NCBI GenBank assembly: GCA_023229685.1
Contig: JALNYT010000004.1
Location: forward strand, 248,001-312,000
Length of the DNA: 64,000 nt
Source of the DNA: Sulfuritalea sp.
GTDB lineage: Bacteria; Pseudomonadota; Gammaproteobacteria; Burkholderiales; Rhodocyclaceae
Direction: 5' to 3'
The notes below the pieces were generated by a model. It had not been told where the DNA came from. It saw only the letters and a list, made by a program, of their open reading frames with translations, and ran no database searches. The position numbers and the translations under genes were made by a program. Within the stretch, counting starts at the first letter, position 1; the number at the start of each line of letters is the position of its first letter. Shown in pieces: positions 1 through 10,500 of this stretch.

Positions 1-230
1 AAACCGCGACGAATCCATATGACTGCTAGGACTACAGCGACAGGGCCGCTTCCTACTGCAAAGAAGCTTCCCCATTCACGATATGGACGCCACGGTGAAA
101 TGACGAATAACCAGAACAGTATCCAAGCGATGCCTATTACTATCCAAACTCGATGTTTCCCAGTAAGGTTAGTGTTCATGTTCGTCTTGAGCTCAGGGGT
201 GTGAACCTTCTGCTTTTTTGCTTCGGCCAT
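1..230 (-). CDS. Small two-helix membrane protein (3' end beyond window)
   Basis: I found this by reading the left edge on the minus strand. An ATG at 228-230 opens a frame that stays open for 76 codons to base 1. A GGAG lies about 9 nt upstream of the ATG. The N-terminus is short and basic (MAEAKKQKVH). Two hydrophobic segments follow, at about residues 28-46 (rich in W, I and L) and 53-73, joined by a short polar loop with WRPYREW. This reads as an inner-membrane protein with two or more helices. I do not recognise a family. Its neighbour on the same strand is the unknown 229-aa gene, and both lie in the accessory-looking first 1.4 kb. The reading frame is clear; the function is unknown. 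Confidence 0.6.
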   Translation of the reverse strand, partial: MAEAKKQKVHTPELKTNMNTNLTGKHRVWIVIGIAWILFWLFVISPWRPYREWGSFFAVGSGPVAVVLAVIWIRRG

Positions 231-297
231 TGCATTTCGCTCCGTTTGACAACGACCAGCTTAAACCTCTAATTCGAAAACTGAATGTACTGTAGCT

Positions 298-388
298 CGA
301 TAAGGGCTTCGGATTAGTTTGCGTGGGATTGGTCGCTTCCAGAAGTCGGCGCTGGCGGCACGGCGACTCTTGCTGTCATAGAAATCAA
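298..388 (+). repeat. Direct repeat copy A (about 91 bp)
   Basis: Base-by-base comparison shows this stretch is an imperfect direct repeat of 1304-1394. Both begin CGATAAGGG, share CATTGGTCG-like and CCAGAA blocks, contain the dispersed 22-bp motif, and end in CTGTCAT followed by AATCAA. Copy A lies just past the stop of the 229-aa gene; copy B lies just past the stop of the peptidase gene. The two copies therefore bracket the 229-aa gene. Confidence 0.7.
344..365 (+). repeat. Dispersed 22-bp motif, copy 1
   Basis: Matches AGTCGGCGCTGGCG plus two bases plus ACGGCG. It is intergenic and embedded in direct repeat copy A. The flanking AGTCG and CGACT make weak terminal dyad symmetry in this copy only. 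Confidence 0.75.
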
Positions 389-448
389 TTTCACCCCGAC
401 CCCTTTAGACCTTTTCGCGCAGGTCAGGTGGAATAATGGGTTGGGCGG

Positions 449-1138
449 CTATGCATCTTCAGAGACGTAAGCAATGAAGGCTTTTCCAATCTCGGTAGTA
501 CGAGATTCCACCATACCGTTTCCAGTCATGGTGACGTTGAGAAATTGGCCTTGATGAAGAAGCCCGCGTGCCTGAAGGTCGCGGACGATTTGCTCGTAGA
601 CCTCTCGCCTACCACGAAGAGCAGGGAAACAGTGCTCCACAACGGCGGAAACACCGCCCATGCCCCAGCCGGGATACGGAATCTGATGCTGCTCCATCCA
701 GCGGACAGGCCCATTGAGTAGCGCAAGCATGGCTAGATGCGACGGGGTGAGTTCGTCGACAAACTGAAGAAACATGAGTTGAAGCTGCTCATCTGGCCCA
801 TGTGGAAGCCCCGCATGCAAGACCGCACCTCTCAATGCGCTGAGCTTTTCGTCTTGATGGTTGCGGAGAGCGATCTGTGTAGCTTGAAGGGCGACGGTAA
901 CGAAGAGTTCGTTTTGCGAAAGCTTCTCGGCGGTAAGGTTTGCTACTCGTTGCTCCAACTGGGAAACGACTTCAGCCAGTTGTTTGAACCACTTTTCTTT
1001 TCGACGCTCGATAGGTGGCGCGAATAACGTTTCAAGCAACACGGATAGCGGACCGCCTGCGGTCGGCACTGCACTCGCAATGCTTTTCACCACCGCGTGA
1101 ACGGCGTCGCCTGTCGTTCTTTCCGGGGGATTATCCAT
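449..1138 (-). CDS. Hypothetical protein, 229 aa
   Basis: The start at 1138 (MDNPPERTTG) is preferred over the upstream in-frame start at 1240, because TTAGGAGTACGT places an AGGAG correctly and the extra 34 codons look non-coding. The N-terminal third contains a Gly/Pro-rich hydrophobic stretch (AVPTAGGPLSVLLETLF) followed by RRKEKWFKQLAEVVSQLEQ and a heptad-like helix at about residues 45-75, probably a coiled coil. The C-terminal half has a hydrophobic HLAMLALLNGPVRW segment and a winged-helix-like end. No family was recognised. The gene is bracketed by 91-bp direct repeats and lies next to another unknown membrane-protein gene. It looks like accessory DNA, possibly a defence or stress module, but that is speculation. 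Confidence 0.7.
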   Translation of the reverse strand: MDNPPERTTGDAVHAVVKSIASAVPTAGGPLSVLLETLFAPPIERRKEKWFKQLAEVVSQLEQRVANLTAEKLSQNELFVTVALQATQIALRNHQDEKLSALRGAVLHAGLPHGPDEQLQLMFLQFVDELTPSHLAMLALLNGPVRWMEQHQIPYPGWGMGGVSAVVEHCFPALRGRREVYEQIVRDLQARGLLHQGQFLNVTMTGNGMVESRTTEIGKAFIAYVSEDA

Positions 1139-1184
1139 ACGTACTCCTAAGCCGCCCAACGTGAAGTGGGCGTCACGGAAACAC

Positions 1185-1270
1185 TTCCATATCCAGGCAT
1201 TTCTGCCAAAATATGGAAAAACGTATCCAGATATGGGCATGTCGATTTGTCCATATCCAGGTCTTTTCTG
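1185..1270 (-). promoter_or_regulatory. Repeated CCTGGATATGG elements upstream of the 229-aa gene
   Basis: Read on the minus strand, two near-identical blocks (CAGAAA-N2/3-CCTGGATATGGA) lie at 1250-1270 and 1185-1205, about 65 bp apart. A partly inverted version, CCATATCTGGATA, sits between them at 1224-1236. The block begins about 45 bp upstream of the gene start. Repeated, partly dyad elements here suggest an operator for a specific regulator. The regulator is unknown. Confidence 0.4.
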
Positions 1271-1303
1271 GAACGACCCGATGTGCCAGTTTCAGCTTGT
1301 GAG

Positions 1304-1394
1304 CGATAAGGGGTCGGACTAATTCGCAGGGCATTGGTCGTCTCCAGAAAGTCGGCGCAGGCGGAACGGCGATACTAACTGTCATGGTAATCAA
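1304..1394 (+). repeat. Direct repeat copy B (about 91 bp)
   Basis: Partner of the repeat at 298-388. By eye about three quarters of positions agree. It starts 10 bp beyond the stop of the C1 peptidase gene, so the same downstream sequence follows two consecutive minus-strand genes. Confidence 0.7.
1350..1371 (+). repeat. Dispersed 22-bp motif, copy 2
   Basis: AGTCGGCGCAGGCG, then GA, then ACGGCG: one mismatch to the consensus core. It lies inside direct repeat copy B. Confidence 0.7.
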
Positions 1395-1404
1395 CGCCAA
1401 GCGC

Positions 1405-2172
1405 TCATGCTTCGACCACCCTCACCGTCCAGAAATCGTCGGCCAAGCCGGCGTTGGTGAGGTAGGCGTAGGGCAGGGTGAAGTAGCCCTTGTCGCCCCA
1501 TTTGGCGGACCACGAATTCATGACGGTGAAGCGTTGTTGGCGGTCGTCGTAGCCGGTGGCGAGTACCGCGTGGCCGCCGATGTTGTGTTCGTCCTTGGCG
1601 GGCAGGGGCGCCTTGCCGGTGCGCGCGACTGCGGCGGATTCGAAGCTTTCGTACACCGAGAAGCCGAAGACGAAGGGATAACCTTCGGCCAGGCAGCCTT
1701 TGAGCTGAGTCAGCGTGGGCGTGAGGCGCCGGTAAACGATGGCCTGATATTTCTCGGCCTCGCGGTAGGCGGGGGCCGGCGGGCGCCTGGCGAATTTGGC
1801 GACGTCATAGGGCCACAGGGTTTCCGGGCAGGCGCCTTGCTTGGCGAGGGTCTTGATGCCGTCGCGGATCTGGGCGCCGGCGTCTTCCTTCACCGTGCCT
1901 TCGATGGCCCGTTCGTTGTAGTAGATGAACAGGCGCGACGGCAAAAAATGCCCGGCGCTGCCCTGCTGCATCTGGTCGTAGCGGTGGGCGTTGGCGATCG
2001 CATTGGCGGTGCAGCTGCCGAGTTCGCCCTGGTCGAGCACCGGCGGGCAATGGCGCCGCAGGTCGCAGCTTTTAGGCAGCGCCGCCAGCACCCGGCGCGG
2101 CGCGGCATAGCGCAGGTCGCGCTGGTCGGGAAGGTCGGGGACCCAGCCGTAGCCTTGAATCTTGCGCACCAT
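1405..2172 (-). CDS. Papain-like (C1 family) cysteine peptidase, cytoplasmic type
   Basis: The 255-aa protein has the full papain catalytic set in order. QGELGSCTANA carries the oxyanion Gln48 and nucleophile Cys54. GGHAVLATGYDD carries His201. MNSWSAKWGDKGYF carries Asn219. There is no signal peptide and no long inhibitory propeptide; the N-terminus (MVRKIQGYGWVPDLPDQRD) resembles that of stand-alone bacterial C1 peptidases. The predicted activity is hydrolysis of peptide bonds in the cytoplasm, or in a compartment reached without Sec export; the substrate is unknown. It follows ettA on the same strand after about 67 bp, and a 91-bp direct repeat lies immediately past its stop. Confidence 0.85.
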   Translation of the reverse strand: MVRKIQGYGWVPDLPDQRDLRYAAPRRVLAALPKSCDLRRHCPPVLDQGELGSCTANAIANAHRYDQMQQGSAGHFLPSRLFIYYNERAIEGTVKEDAGAQIRDGIKTLAKQGACPETLWPYDVAKFARRPPAPAYREAEKYQAIVYRRLTPTLTQLKGCLAEGYPFVFGFSVYESFESAAVARTGKAPLPAKDEHNIGGHAVLATGYDDRQQRFTVMNSWSAKWGDKGYFTLPYAYLTNAGLADDFWTVRVVEA

Positions 2173-2239
2173 GCGGACTGTCTCCCTTCAGTTGCTCATT
2201 TACGCGTTGGTATTGCGGGAGACGGAGCGCAGCGCGCCG

Positions 2240-3904
<1,665 letters not shown>

Positions 3905-3963
3905 TTGCGGTATTGGGTGGTGAATTGGAATCCGCAAGCTTAACCGACCATGGAGAAGTTTGG

Positions 3964-4824
3964 ATGGGGATTCTTTCCGGTCTCGGCCGCTGGCTTGGGC
4001 TTGCGCGGCCTCCCGATCCGGCGACGCGGCAGGCCATCGAGCGGGCGGTCGAGTCCGTCGATCCGCTGCTGAAACTTGTCTTCGGCTACGAGCGCAAGCT
4101 CGCCCCGGCGGTGAGCCGTGCGCTGGACTATTGCGCCGAACTGGTCGCCGCCATTCCCGGCCCGGTCGATATCAGCTCGCGCGCCTTCGGCGCCGATCCG
4201 CTGGTGCATGCGATATTCGCCGGCCCCGGCGACATTGCCGAGATGCTGGGCAGGAGCCGCGAAGTGCGCCAGTTCCTGGCCGATCCCGGGCAGGGCGCGG
4301 CGGAAGAATTTTTCGCCCTGCTCGGCATGCGCCCGCGCGAAAAGACCGTGATGGGCGCGGCGTTGCGGGACGGGATGGTGCAAACAGACCTGCCCCAGCA
4401 ACTGCTCTATTTTGCCGACCATACGCTGTGGGGGCTCGGTGGCAGCTACGAGACCACGCGCCAGCGCTTGCAGGCGGCGGCTTTCGACAGCCTGAGCTTC
4501 GGTTTCGCCGACCGCGTGACCGAATTGCGCGAGCAACAGGCCGCTGCCGCGCTGGCTGCGGAACGTCTGCTGCAGGGCTTCGTCGAGTGGCTGGCGGCGT
4601 CGCGGGAGCACCTGTATTTGCAGCCGATGGAGGTGTGCGTGGATCGCATGGGAGTGATCTGGCCCAATCCGGGTGCGGACGCGAATTGCAGCGTCCTCAA
4701 GTTTCCCAAACTGTTCGGCCGCGACCGGCGGCAGTGGACCGTGCTGGTGGCGCGGATCAACCGCCAGGATGCAGTGGATGCGCTGCAACGTCAGGACCAG
4801 GCAAATCGCTACCTGCTGATCTGA
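3964..4824 (+). CDS. Hypothetical protein, 286 aa
   Basis: The start at 3964 (MGILSGLGRWLGL) has GGAGAA 8 nt upstream; the longer in-frame opening at 3913 has no such site. The protein is soluble and mostly helical with no signal peptide or membrane helix. Notable parts are VDPLLKLVFGYERKLAPAV near residues 30-48, a GMRPREKTVMGAALRDGMVQ stretch near the middle, a long amphipathic helix with REQQAAAALAAERLLQGF near 180-197, and a cysteine-bearing C-terminal part. I do not recognise the family. It is divergent from ettA and convergent with trhP. Confidence 0.75.
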   Translation: MGILSGLGRWLGLARPPDPATRQAIERAVESVDPLLKLVFGYERKLAPAVSRALDYCAELVAAIPGPVDISSRAFGADPLVHAIFAGPGDIAEMLGRSREVRQFLADPGQGAAEEFFALLGMRPREKTVMGAALRDGMVQTDLPQQLLYFADHTLWGLGGSYETTRQRLQAAAFDSLSFGFADRVTELREQQAAAALAAERLLQGFVEWLAASREHLYLQPMEVCVDRMGVIWPNPGADANCSVLKFPKLFGRDRRQWTVLVARINRQDAVDALQRQDQANRYLLI

Positions 4825-4880
4825 TCAGTTCGTTTGCAGCGTCAGGATCAGCGCACCCCCGCCGGGTGTCAACGCGTCTT

Positions 4881-6227
4881 CTAGACGTATCTTGCGACGA
4901 AGGCGCCTTCGCAGCCGGCCGGCAGGGCGATGCGCATCCGGTGGCCGCTGCCGGGCGCCACGCTGACCGCTTCGCCGTCCTTGTTCTGCATGGCGTCGAT
5001 GACGAGTTCGAGGTTGCCGGCGGGGCGGATGATCTCGATGCGGTCGCCGACGCTGAAACGATTCTTCACGTCGATTTCGGCGAGGCCGTCGGCGTCGTAG
5101 CCGAGCACGTCGCCGACATACAGGCTGCGGCTCGATTCGGAACTGCCGCGCAGGTAGTTCTGGTAGTCGCGGTCGGGGTGGCGGTCGTAGAAGCCGGCGG
5201 TGTAGCCGCGATTGGCGAGGCCGTCGAGCTGGCCGATCAGTTGCGCGTCGAAGGGCCGTCCGGCGACCGCATCGTCGATCGCCTGGCGATAGCTCTGGCA
5301 GGTGCGCGCGACGTAGTAGGGCGACTTGGTGCGGCCCTCGATCTTCAGCGAGTCGATGCCGATGGTCGTGAGCTGCGCCACGTATTCGATGGCGCGCAGG
5401 TCTTTCGAGTTGAGGATGTAGCTGCCATGCTCGTCCTCCTCGATCGGCATGTATTCGCCGGGGCGTTCCTTCTCCTCGAGCAGCCAGGTGGCGCCGGGAC
5501 GGCGCAGGGCCGTTTGCTTGGCGGCGATCGGCTGAGTCGGCGCTGGCGCTACGGCGATCGGGCGCGGCGTGGCGAGGTCGACATCGCCGCTCGCGTCCTC
5601 CGTGGCGGGCAGGACCTTGTAGTCCCAGCGGCAGGAGTTGGTGCAACTGCCCTGGTTCGGATCGCGATGGTTGAAGTAGCCGGAGAGCAGGCAGCGTCCC
5701 GAGTAGGCGATGCACAGCGCGCCATGCACGAAGACTTCGAGTTCCGTGTCCGGACATTCCTGGCGGATCTCGGCCACTTCGTCGAGCGAGAGTTCGCGCG
5801 ACAGGATCACCCGCGTCACGCCGACGCTGCGCCAGAACTTCACCGCGGCGTGGTTCACCGTATTGGCCTGCACCGAGAGGTGGATCGGCATCTCGGGCCA
5901 GCGCTCGCGGATCATCATCATCAGCCCCGGATCGGCCATGATCAGTGCGTCGGGCTGGAGGTCCATGACCGGTGCCATGTCATCGACATAGGTCTTGAGC
6001 TTGGCGTTGTGCGGCAGGATGTTGCTGACCAGATAAAACTTGCCGTCGCGCGCATGGGTGAGTGCGATGCCCGCGGCGAGATTTTCCAGCGTGCCGAAGT
6101 CGTTGTTGCGCACGCGCAGGCTGTAGCGCGGCTGCCCGGCGTAGATCGCGGTCGCGCCGAAATCCAGCGCGGTGCGGGCCATGACCAGCGAGCCGGCCGG
6201 GGCCAGCAGTTCGGGGGTTTTCATCAA
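4881..6227 (-). CDS. trhP: TrhP (YegQ), U32-family tRNA uridine hydroxylation protein
   Basis: The N-terminus MMKTPELLAPAGSL and the block HGALCIAYSGRCLLSGYFNH-RDPNQGSC-TNSCRW carry the conserved cysteines of the U32 family, whose YegQ/TrhP branch is needed for prephenate-dependent 5-hydroxyuridine formation at tRNA position 34. The cysteines are expected to hold an Fe-S cluster. RPGEYMPIEEDEHGSYILNSKDL matches the second conserved region. Between these two blocks sits a lineage-variable insert of about 35 residues, rich in Pro and Ala, into which one copy of the dispersed 22-bp motif is built (APAPTQP). At 448 aa it is normal for the family. It is the last gene of a minus-strand run gcvR-like, GST, trhP, with only 7 bp to the GST stop. 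Confidence 0.9.
   Translation of the reverse strand: MMKTPELLAPAGSLVMARTALDFGATAIYAGQPRYSLRVRNNDFGTLENLAAGIALTHARDGKFYLVSNILPHNAKLKTYVDDMAPVMDLQPDALIMADPGLMMMIRERWPEMPIHLSVQANTVNHAAVKFWRSVGVTRVILSRELSLDEVAEIRQECPDTELEVFVHGALCIAYSGRCLLSGYFNHRDPNQGSCTNSCRWDYKVLPATEDASGDVDLATPRPIAVAPAPTQPIAAKQTALRRPGATWLLEEKERPGEYMPIEEDEHGSYILNSKDLRAIEYVAQLTTIGIDSLKIEGRTKSPYYVARTCQSYRQAIDDAVAGRPFDAQLIGQLDGLANRGYTAGFYDRHPDRDYQNYLRGSSESSRSLYVGDVLGYDADGLAEIDVKNRFSVGDRIEIIRPAGNLELVIDAMQNKDGEAVSVAPGSGHRMRIALPAGCEGAFVARYV
5535..5556 (+). repeat. Dispersed 22-bp motif, copy 3 (inside trhP)
   Basis: Exact core match, AGTCGGCGCTGGCG then CT then ACGGCG. It runs opposite to trhP, so the gene reads AVAPAPT in the variable insert. 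Confidence 0.8.
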
Positions 6228-6234
6228 AGAGTCG

Positions 6235-6924
6235 TCAAAGAGTCGGCGCTGGCGGTACGGCGCGCAAATCCGCGGTCACCGTGCCGGCCTTCGCCAGTTC
6301 GGCTTCGTACTTCGCTTCGCGGAAATTCTCGGCCAGCGCGGCGGCCTCCCACTCCACCATCGCCGGATGGGCGAGCATGGTCTCGAGGTAGCCCGCGGCG
6401 GCGCCATTCACGGCGACGCCGTAGGTGCGGAAGCGATATACCACGGGCGCGAAGAAGGCATCCACGGCACAGAATTCCAGGCCCGCCAGAAAGGGCCCGC
6501 CGAAGCGCCGCAGGCCTTCGTTCCACAAGCGCTCGATGCGTGCGATGTCGGCCAGCAACTCGGGCGAGCGCTGCGTCACCGCCACGCGCACGCCGACGTT
6601 CATGCCGTGCTGGCTGCGCAGGTTGGCAAAGCCCGAATGCATCTCGGCCGCAGCGCAGCGGGCCCAGGCACGGGCCGCCGTATCGGCCGGCCAGACGCCG
6701 GAATGGTCTTCGGCCAGGTATTCGGTGATGGCCAGCGAATCCCAGACGACGGTGGCGATGTCCACCAGGCAGGGCACCTTGCCCGAGGGCGAGAAATCGG
6801 TGAAGGTCTCTGCGCCGAATCGGTGCAGGCGCTCGCTGAAGGGAATGTCCAGCGCGCGCATCAGCACCCAGGGGCGCAGCGACCAGGAGGAGTAGTTCTT
6901 GTTGGCGATGTGCAGGATGTACAT
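6235..6924 (-). CDS. Glutathione S-transferase family protein
   Basis: The 229-aa protein has a thioredoxin-fold GST N-terminal domain: MYILHIANKNYSSWSLRPW, with SSWS at the catalytic-residue site, then SPSGKVPCLVD with the cis-Pro and WDSLAITEYLAE as the glutathione gamma-glutamyl site. An all-helical C-terminal domain follows. The likely role is conjugation or thiol-dependent reduction of an unknown substrate in the cytoplasm. It is close to the family branch that starts with a serine instead of a tyrosine. The last codons (AVPPAPTL) are formed by a copy of the dispersed 22-bp motif, so the C-terminus of this protein is supplied by the repeat. It is co-oriented with its neighbours: 5 bp to the ACT gene and 7 bp to trhP. 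Confidence 0.85.
   Translation of the reverse strand: MYILHIANKNYSSWSLRPWVLMRALDIPFSERLHRFGAETFTDFSPSGKVPCLVDIATVVWDSLAITEYLAEDHSGVWPADTAARAWARCAAAEMHSGFANLRSQHGMNVGVRVAVTQRSPELLADIARIERLWNEGLRRFGGPFLAGLEFCAVDAFFAPVVYRFRTYGVAVNGAAAGYLETMLAHPAMVEWEAAALAENFREAKYEAELAKAGTVTADLRAVPPAPTL
6241..6262 (+). repeat. Dispersed 22-bp motif, copy 4 (3' end of GST gene)
   Basis: Exact core match with GT in the variable pair. It runs opposite to the GST gene and encodes its C-terminal AVPPAPT residues just before the stop. Confidence 0.8.
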
Positions 6925-6929
6925 GCGTT

Positions 6930-7454
6930 TTAGGTTCTGATGGTTTCGTCGAGCGTGATATCGACCATCAGATCGTTCGAGATGCGTTCGAGTTCCCCGG
7001 TCAGCGCCGAAACATCGAGATCCGGCGCGGCGGTGAGTTCGGCCACGGCATGGAACAGCACGGCGGCCGACATCGGCGCGCTCGAGGTGTGGGTCTCCAG
7101 GTTCTCGACATTGACCGCGTGGTGCGCCAGGACTTGCGACACCTCGCGCACGATGCCAATGCGATCGTGGCCGACCAGCGCCAGCTTCAGCCGCCGTCCC
7201 GCCGGCGCCGACTTCTGGGCCTTGGCCGTCTCGACGGTGACTTTCAGCCCGGCCAGTTTCCCGAGCGATTGGCGCAGTGCATCCGACTGCGCTGCGTCGA
7301 CGCCGACCTCGACGATGCCGGCAAACTTGCCGGCCAGTTGCGCCATCGAGGATTGCAGCCAGTTGCCCTGGTGGGCGCTGATTACCTGCGCAAGCTCACC
7401 GACCAGACCGGGCCGGTCATCGCCGATGACGGTAAGAACGAGATGATGTGCCAT
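6930..7454 (-). CDS. GcvR-like double ACT-domain regulator
   Basis: The 174-aa protein is two ACT domains in tandem and nothing else: the first begins LVLTVIGDDRPGLVGELAQVI (about residues 5-80), the second LKLALVGHDRIGIVREVSQVL (about 95-170). This is the architecture of GcvR, the protein that in enterics antagonises GcvA at the glycine-cleavage operon in response to glycine. A gcv operon lies 5 kb away, but no LysR-type GcvA was seen in the window. The operon here has a glycine riboswitch instead, so a role in gcv control is only inferred. The linker between the two domains carries a diverged copy of the 22-bp dispersed motif. Confidence 0.8.
   Translation of the reverse strand: MAHHLVLTVIGDDRPGLVGELAQVISAHQGNWLQSSMAQLAGKFAGIVEVGVDAAQSDALRQSLGKLAGLKVTVETAKAQKSAPAGRRLKLALVGHDRIGIVREVSQVLAHHAVNVENLETHTSSAPMSAAVLFHAVAELTAAPDLDVSALTGELERISNDLMVDITLDETIRT
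7192..7213 (-). repeat. Dispersed 22-bp motif, copy 5 (diverged)
   Basis: Read on the minus strand: AGTCGGCGCCGGCG, GG, ACGGCG, one mismatch to the core. It lies in the linker between the two ACT domains and encodes KSAPAGRR. Because of the mismatch and the different reading frame this is the least secure copy. Confidence 0.55.
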
Positions 7455-7541
7455 GGTTTCCGTTGAAAAGTTATCTATCGAGCGCTACCGGTGGTCGTTC
7501 GCGCTCGCGTTGGTGGAGTTGCTTGATTTGGTCGGGTGTCA

Positions 7542-10500
7542 TCAACGCGAATCGTCGCATGGCAGGGTGTTCGCGGCAAGCGTCGAGCCGCCCTCGATCA
7601 GCGCGATTTCGTCGGCGGTCAGACCGAACAGGCGATAGACCTCGGCGTCGATTTCTCGTTCGCAGCGCGCGATCTCGGCGGTGAACCCAGCGATTCGCGC
7701 CTTGTCGGCATCGAAGCGGGTCTGCCAGTCGTCGCGCTCGGCGAGCGGAATGGGCTGCTTGAACTGCTTCTTGATCTCGTCGTGAAAGGCCTTGAAATCG
7801 AGCGCCGGCCAGTCGAGCAGTTTGTTCGTGAGTTTCGCGGAAAGGCCGCCGGGCGCGAGGTCGGTGAGGACGCGGAAGCGGAATTTCTGTTGCAAGTCGC
7901 GGCGCGCTTCGGCGGCGCGCTGGGCAGATTCGGCGAGGCTGGCGAGGCGGGGGCGGATAGTGGCGTCGGCTTTCGGAACAGGTATGGTGTCGATATTCTC
8001 CGCGAACAGGCGCAACCGCCATTCGCCACCGCGCAATGCCTCGGCTGTGCCGCAGAGATGAAACCAGATGGCTTGCGAGTTGAGCAACGCCATCAAATAC
8101 CAATCGGCGTCTGGAACGAAATATCCAGTATTACCAGCGTAGAAGCCGCTCTCGTCAATGACGAATTTCGGCCCCTGCGACATATCGGGATAAAACACCT
8201 TCGGCCCCTCGAATTTTGGAACATACGCTTCCTGCGCCTGCTGCAACTCGAACCATTCCTGCTTGGTTGCGCGCTTTTCCAGCGCCGTCTTGAACTGCTT
8301 CAGGTGGCGCTCGATGGCCGGAAAGTCGGCGATGGCGATACGGCGTTTGGGGATGTAGATCAGCCACAAATCCTGCGGCTCGATGCGCCATTTCTTCAAG
8401 TCCTTGCCTTCGAGGAAGGGCCTGAGCAGTTGGGCCGAATTCGGGTCTTCGGCAATCAGCCGGTCGCGGGTGGCGCGGTCGACGACGAAGGCTTCGTTGA
8501 GGCCGGTCTTGATGCCATAGAGCGGCGATCCATAAACGTCCTTCAGCGTTGGATGGCCATGCATCAGCTTCTCGCGCAGGCGCGCCAGCGCGCCACCTTC
8601 CAGTCGCCATGAGTCGGTGCCGAGCTGGCCTTGCGGCATGGTGCTGGCGTGCTGCTGGAACTCCGCAGCAAGGCTCTCGGGCATGGTCTTCTCCAGCGCG
8701 AGGAAGCGGATCGGCGCCTGCTGATCGGGACCGTCTGCCCGATCCATCACGACGATGGCCGGGTAGGTGGTGACGCCCTCGAAGACCTGGATGTCGCCGA
8801 AATCGACGAGGGTGCGGATTTGGGCGTGGGCCAGCAGATGACGGCGCAGCGCTTCGCCGGAACCGGTCTTGAAAAAGGTGGACGAGGAGATGTAACCCAG
8901 CCGGCCGCCCGGTTTGAGCAGCATGAGTCCGAGTTCGTAGAAATAGCAGTAAAGATCGGCGCGATCGCTGGCCACTGCATAGTGCCGTTCGAGATACGGC
9001 TTGACCGGCTTGAGGCGCTCCATGCGGACGTAGGGCGGGTTGCCGAGGACGACATCGAAGCCCCCAGCCGCGAACACGTCGGGGAAAGCGGCGTGCCAGT
9101 CGAAGGGGCGTGCGGTGAAATGGCCGTCGGCAATCAGGCTGTTGCCGATGCGCAGGTTCGCTTCGAGGCTTTCCAGTGGCTTGCCGCGCTGGGCGGTCTT
9201 CAGCCACAGCGACAGCTTGGAGATCTCTATGCTCTCGGGATTGAGGTCGACGCCGTAGAGATTGCTGTTGAGAATTTCGCGGTTGATGTCGAAGAAATCG
9301 AGGCTGCCCGTGATGGCCTGAATCTGTTCGTTAGCGCGTCGGTACTCGGCGTCCAGCAGATCGAAGGCCGCCACCAGAAAGGCGCCGGACCCGCAGGCCG
9401 GGTCGACCACGCGGATTGTTCTGAGCACGTCCCGCCATTCATGCCAGAAAAGCCACTCGACGAGTCGCGGCGCGTCGACCTTGATGTTCTTGGCGCGGTC
9501 GCGTCCCTTTCCCTTGAGCAGGAGTTTTTCCTCTGGCGTTGCCTTGCGCCATTCGCCACTCTTTGCGGCGAAGCGTGCGAGCGTCTTTTCTCGTTGCTCA
9601 ACCAGGAAGGTGCCGAGACTTTGATCGACGATGAAGCGAGTGATCGGGTCCGGGGTATAGACGATGCCGTCCTGCTTGCGCTTGCCGGATATGGATGTCG
9701 CCGACTCCTTGACCTGGGCTTCAAGCGCGCCCAGCGTGAAACCTTCCGTGCCGGCCAGTTCCTTGAGTTGCTCGATGTCGCTGACGGACTGCTCGAAGAT
9801 GTGGCCCAGTACGGTAACCGATACATCCTCGGCGAAGTCGTAGCCGCCGAGTTCGGCGAACATCCGGCAGGCGTCATCGGGTACGGCGAGGGCGTCGAGC
9901 ACGGGATCGGGAGCGAACAGGCCGCCGTTGTAGGCAGGAATGGAAAGCGCCGGGTTACCCTTGTCGATGGCTCGAAACAGGGCTTGAAAATTGTCCCAGA
10001 TGGGGCGCGGGTGGTAGGGGTCGCGATGCGACCAAGCCTGCGTCAGAGACTTCGACGGCAAGAGGCCGCGATGTTCGGCAAACGCGACGAACAGCACGCG
10101 GTCGAGGAGCTTCTGCACCGGTTCAATCAATGTTTCGGCAGGCTTGCCGGTGCTTTGCATCAGGGCGATCAGCAGATTGATGCGCCATGTCTTGTAGTCG
10201 CGATAAAGCTTCTGGGTGATTTCCTTTTCGGCGAGTGCGCTTTCGCGCAGCAGCTTGGTTGTTTCGCCGGTCAGCAGGCGCTCTGCGGAAAGCAGGAGAC
10301 GGAAGCGCTGGTAGGCCGCATCCGAATCAGCCAGTTCGAGAATATCGAAGCGTTCATAGACCTGTCGGGTATAGCCAACGGCATAAAGGCGAATCTCGAC
10401 CATGTTCGAGACCAGTAGAAAGTGACAGTCTGGCGTGTCCATGGCGTATTCCCAGACCTGCTGCACCGGGCTCTTGTGCCGCCCAGGCATGATGGCGTCG

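Noticed and set aside
3960..6728. 922-codon plus-strand open frame over the 286-aa gene and trhP
   Set aside because: Arg/Ala/Gly-rich translation, overlaps three well-supported genes, no start context.
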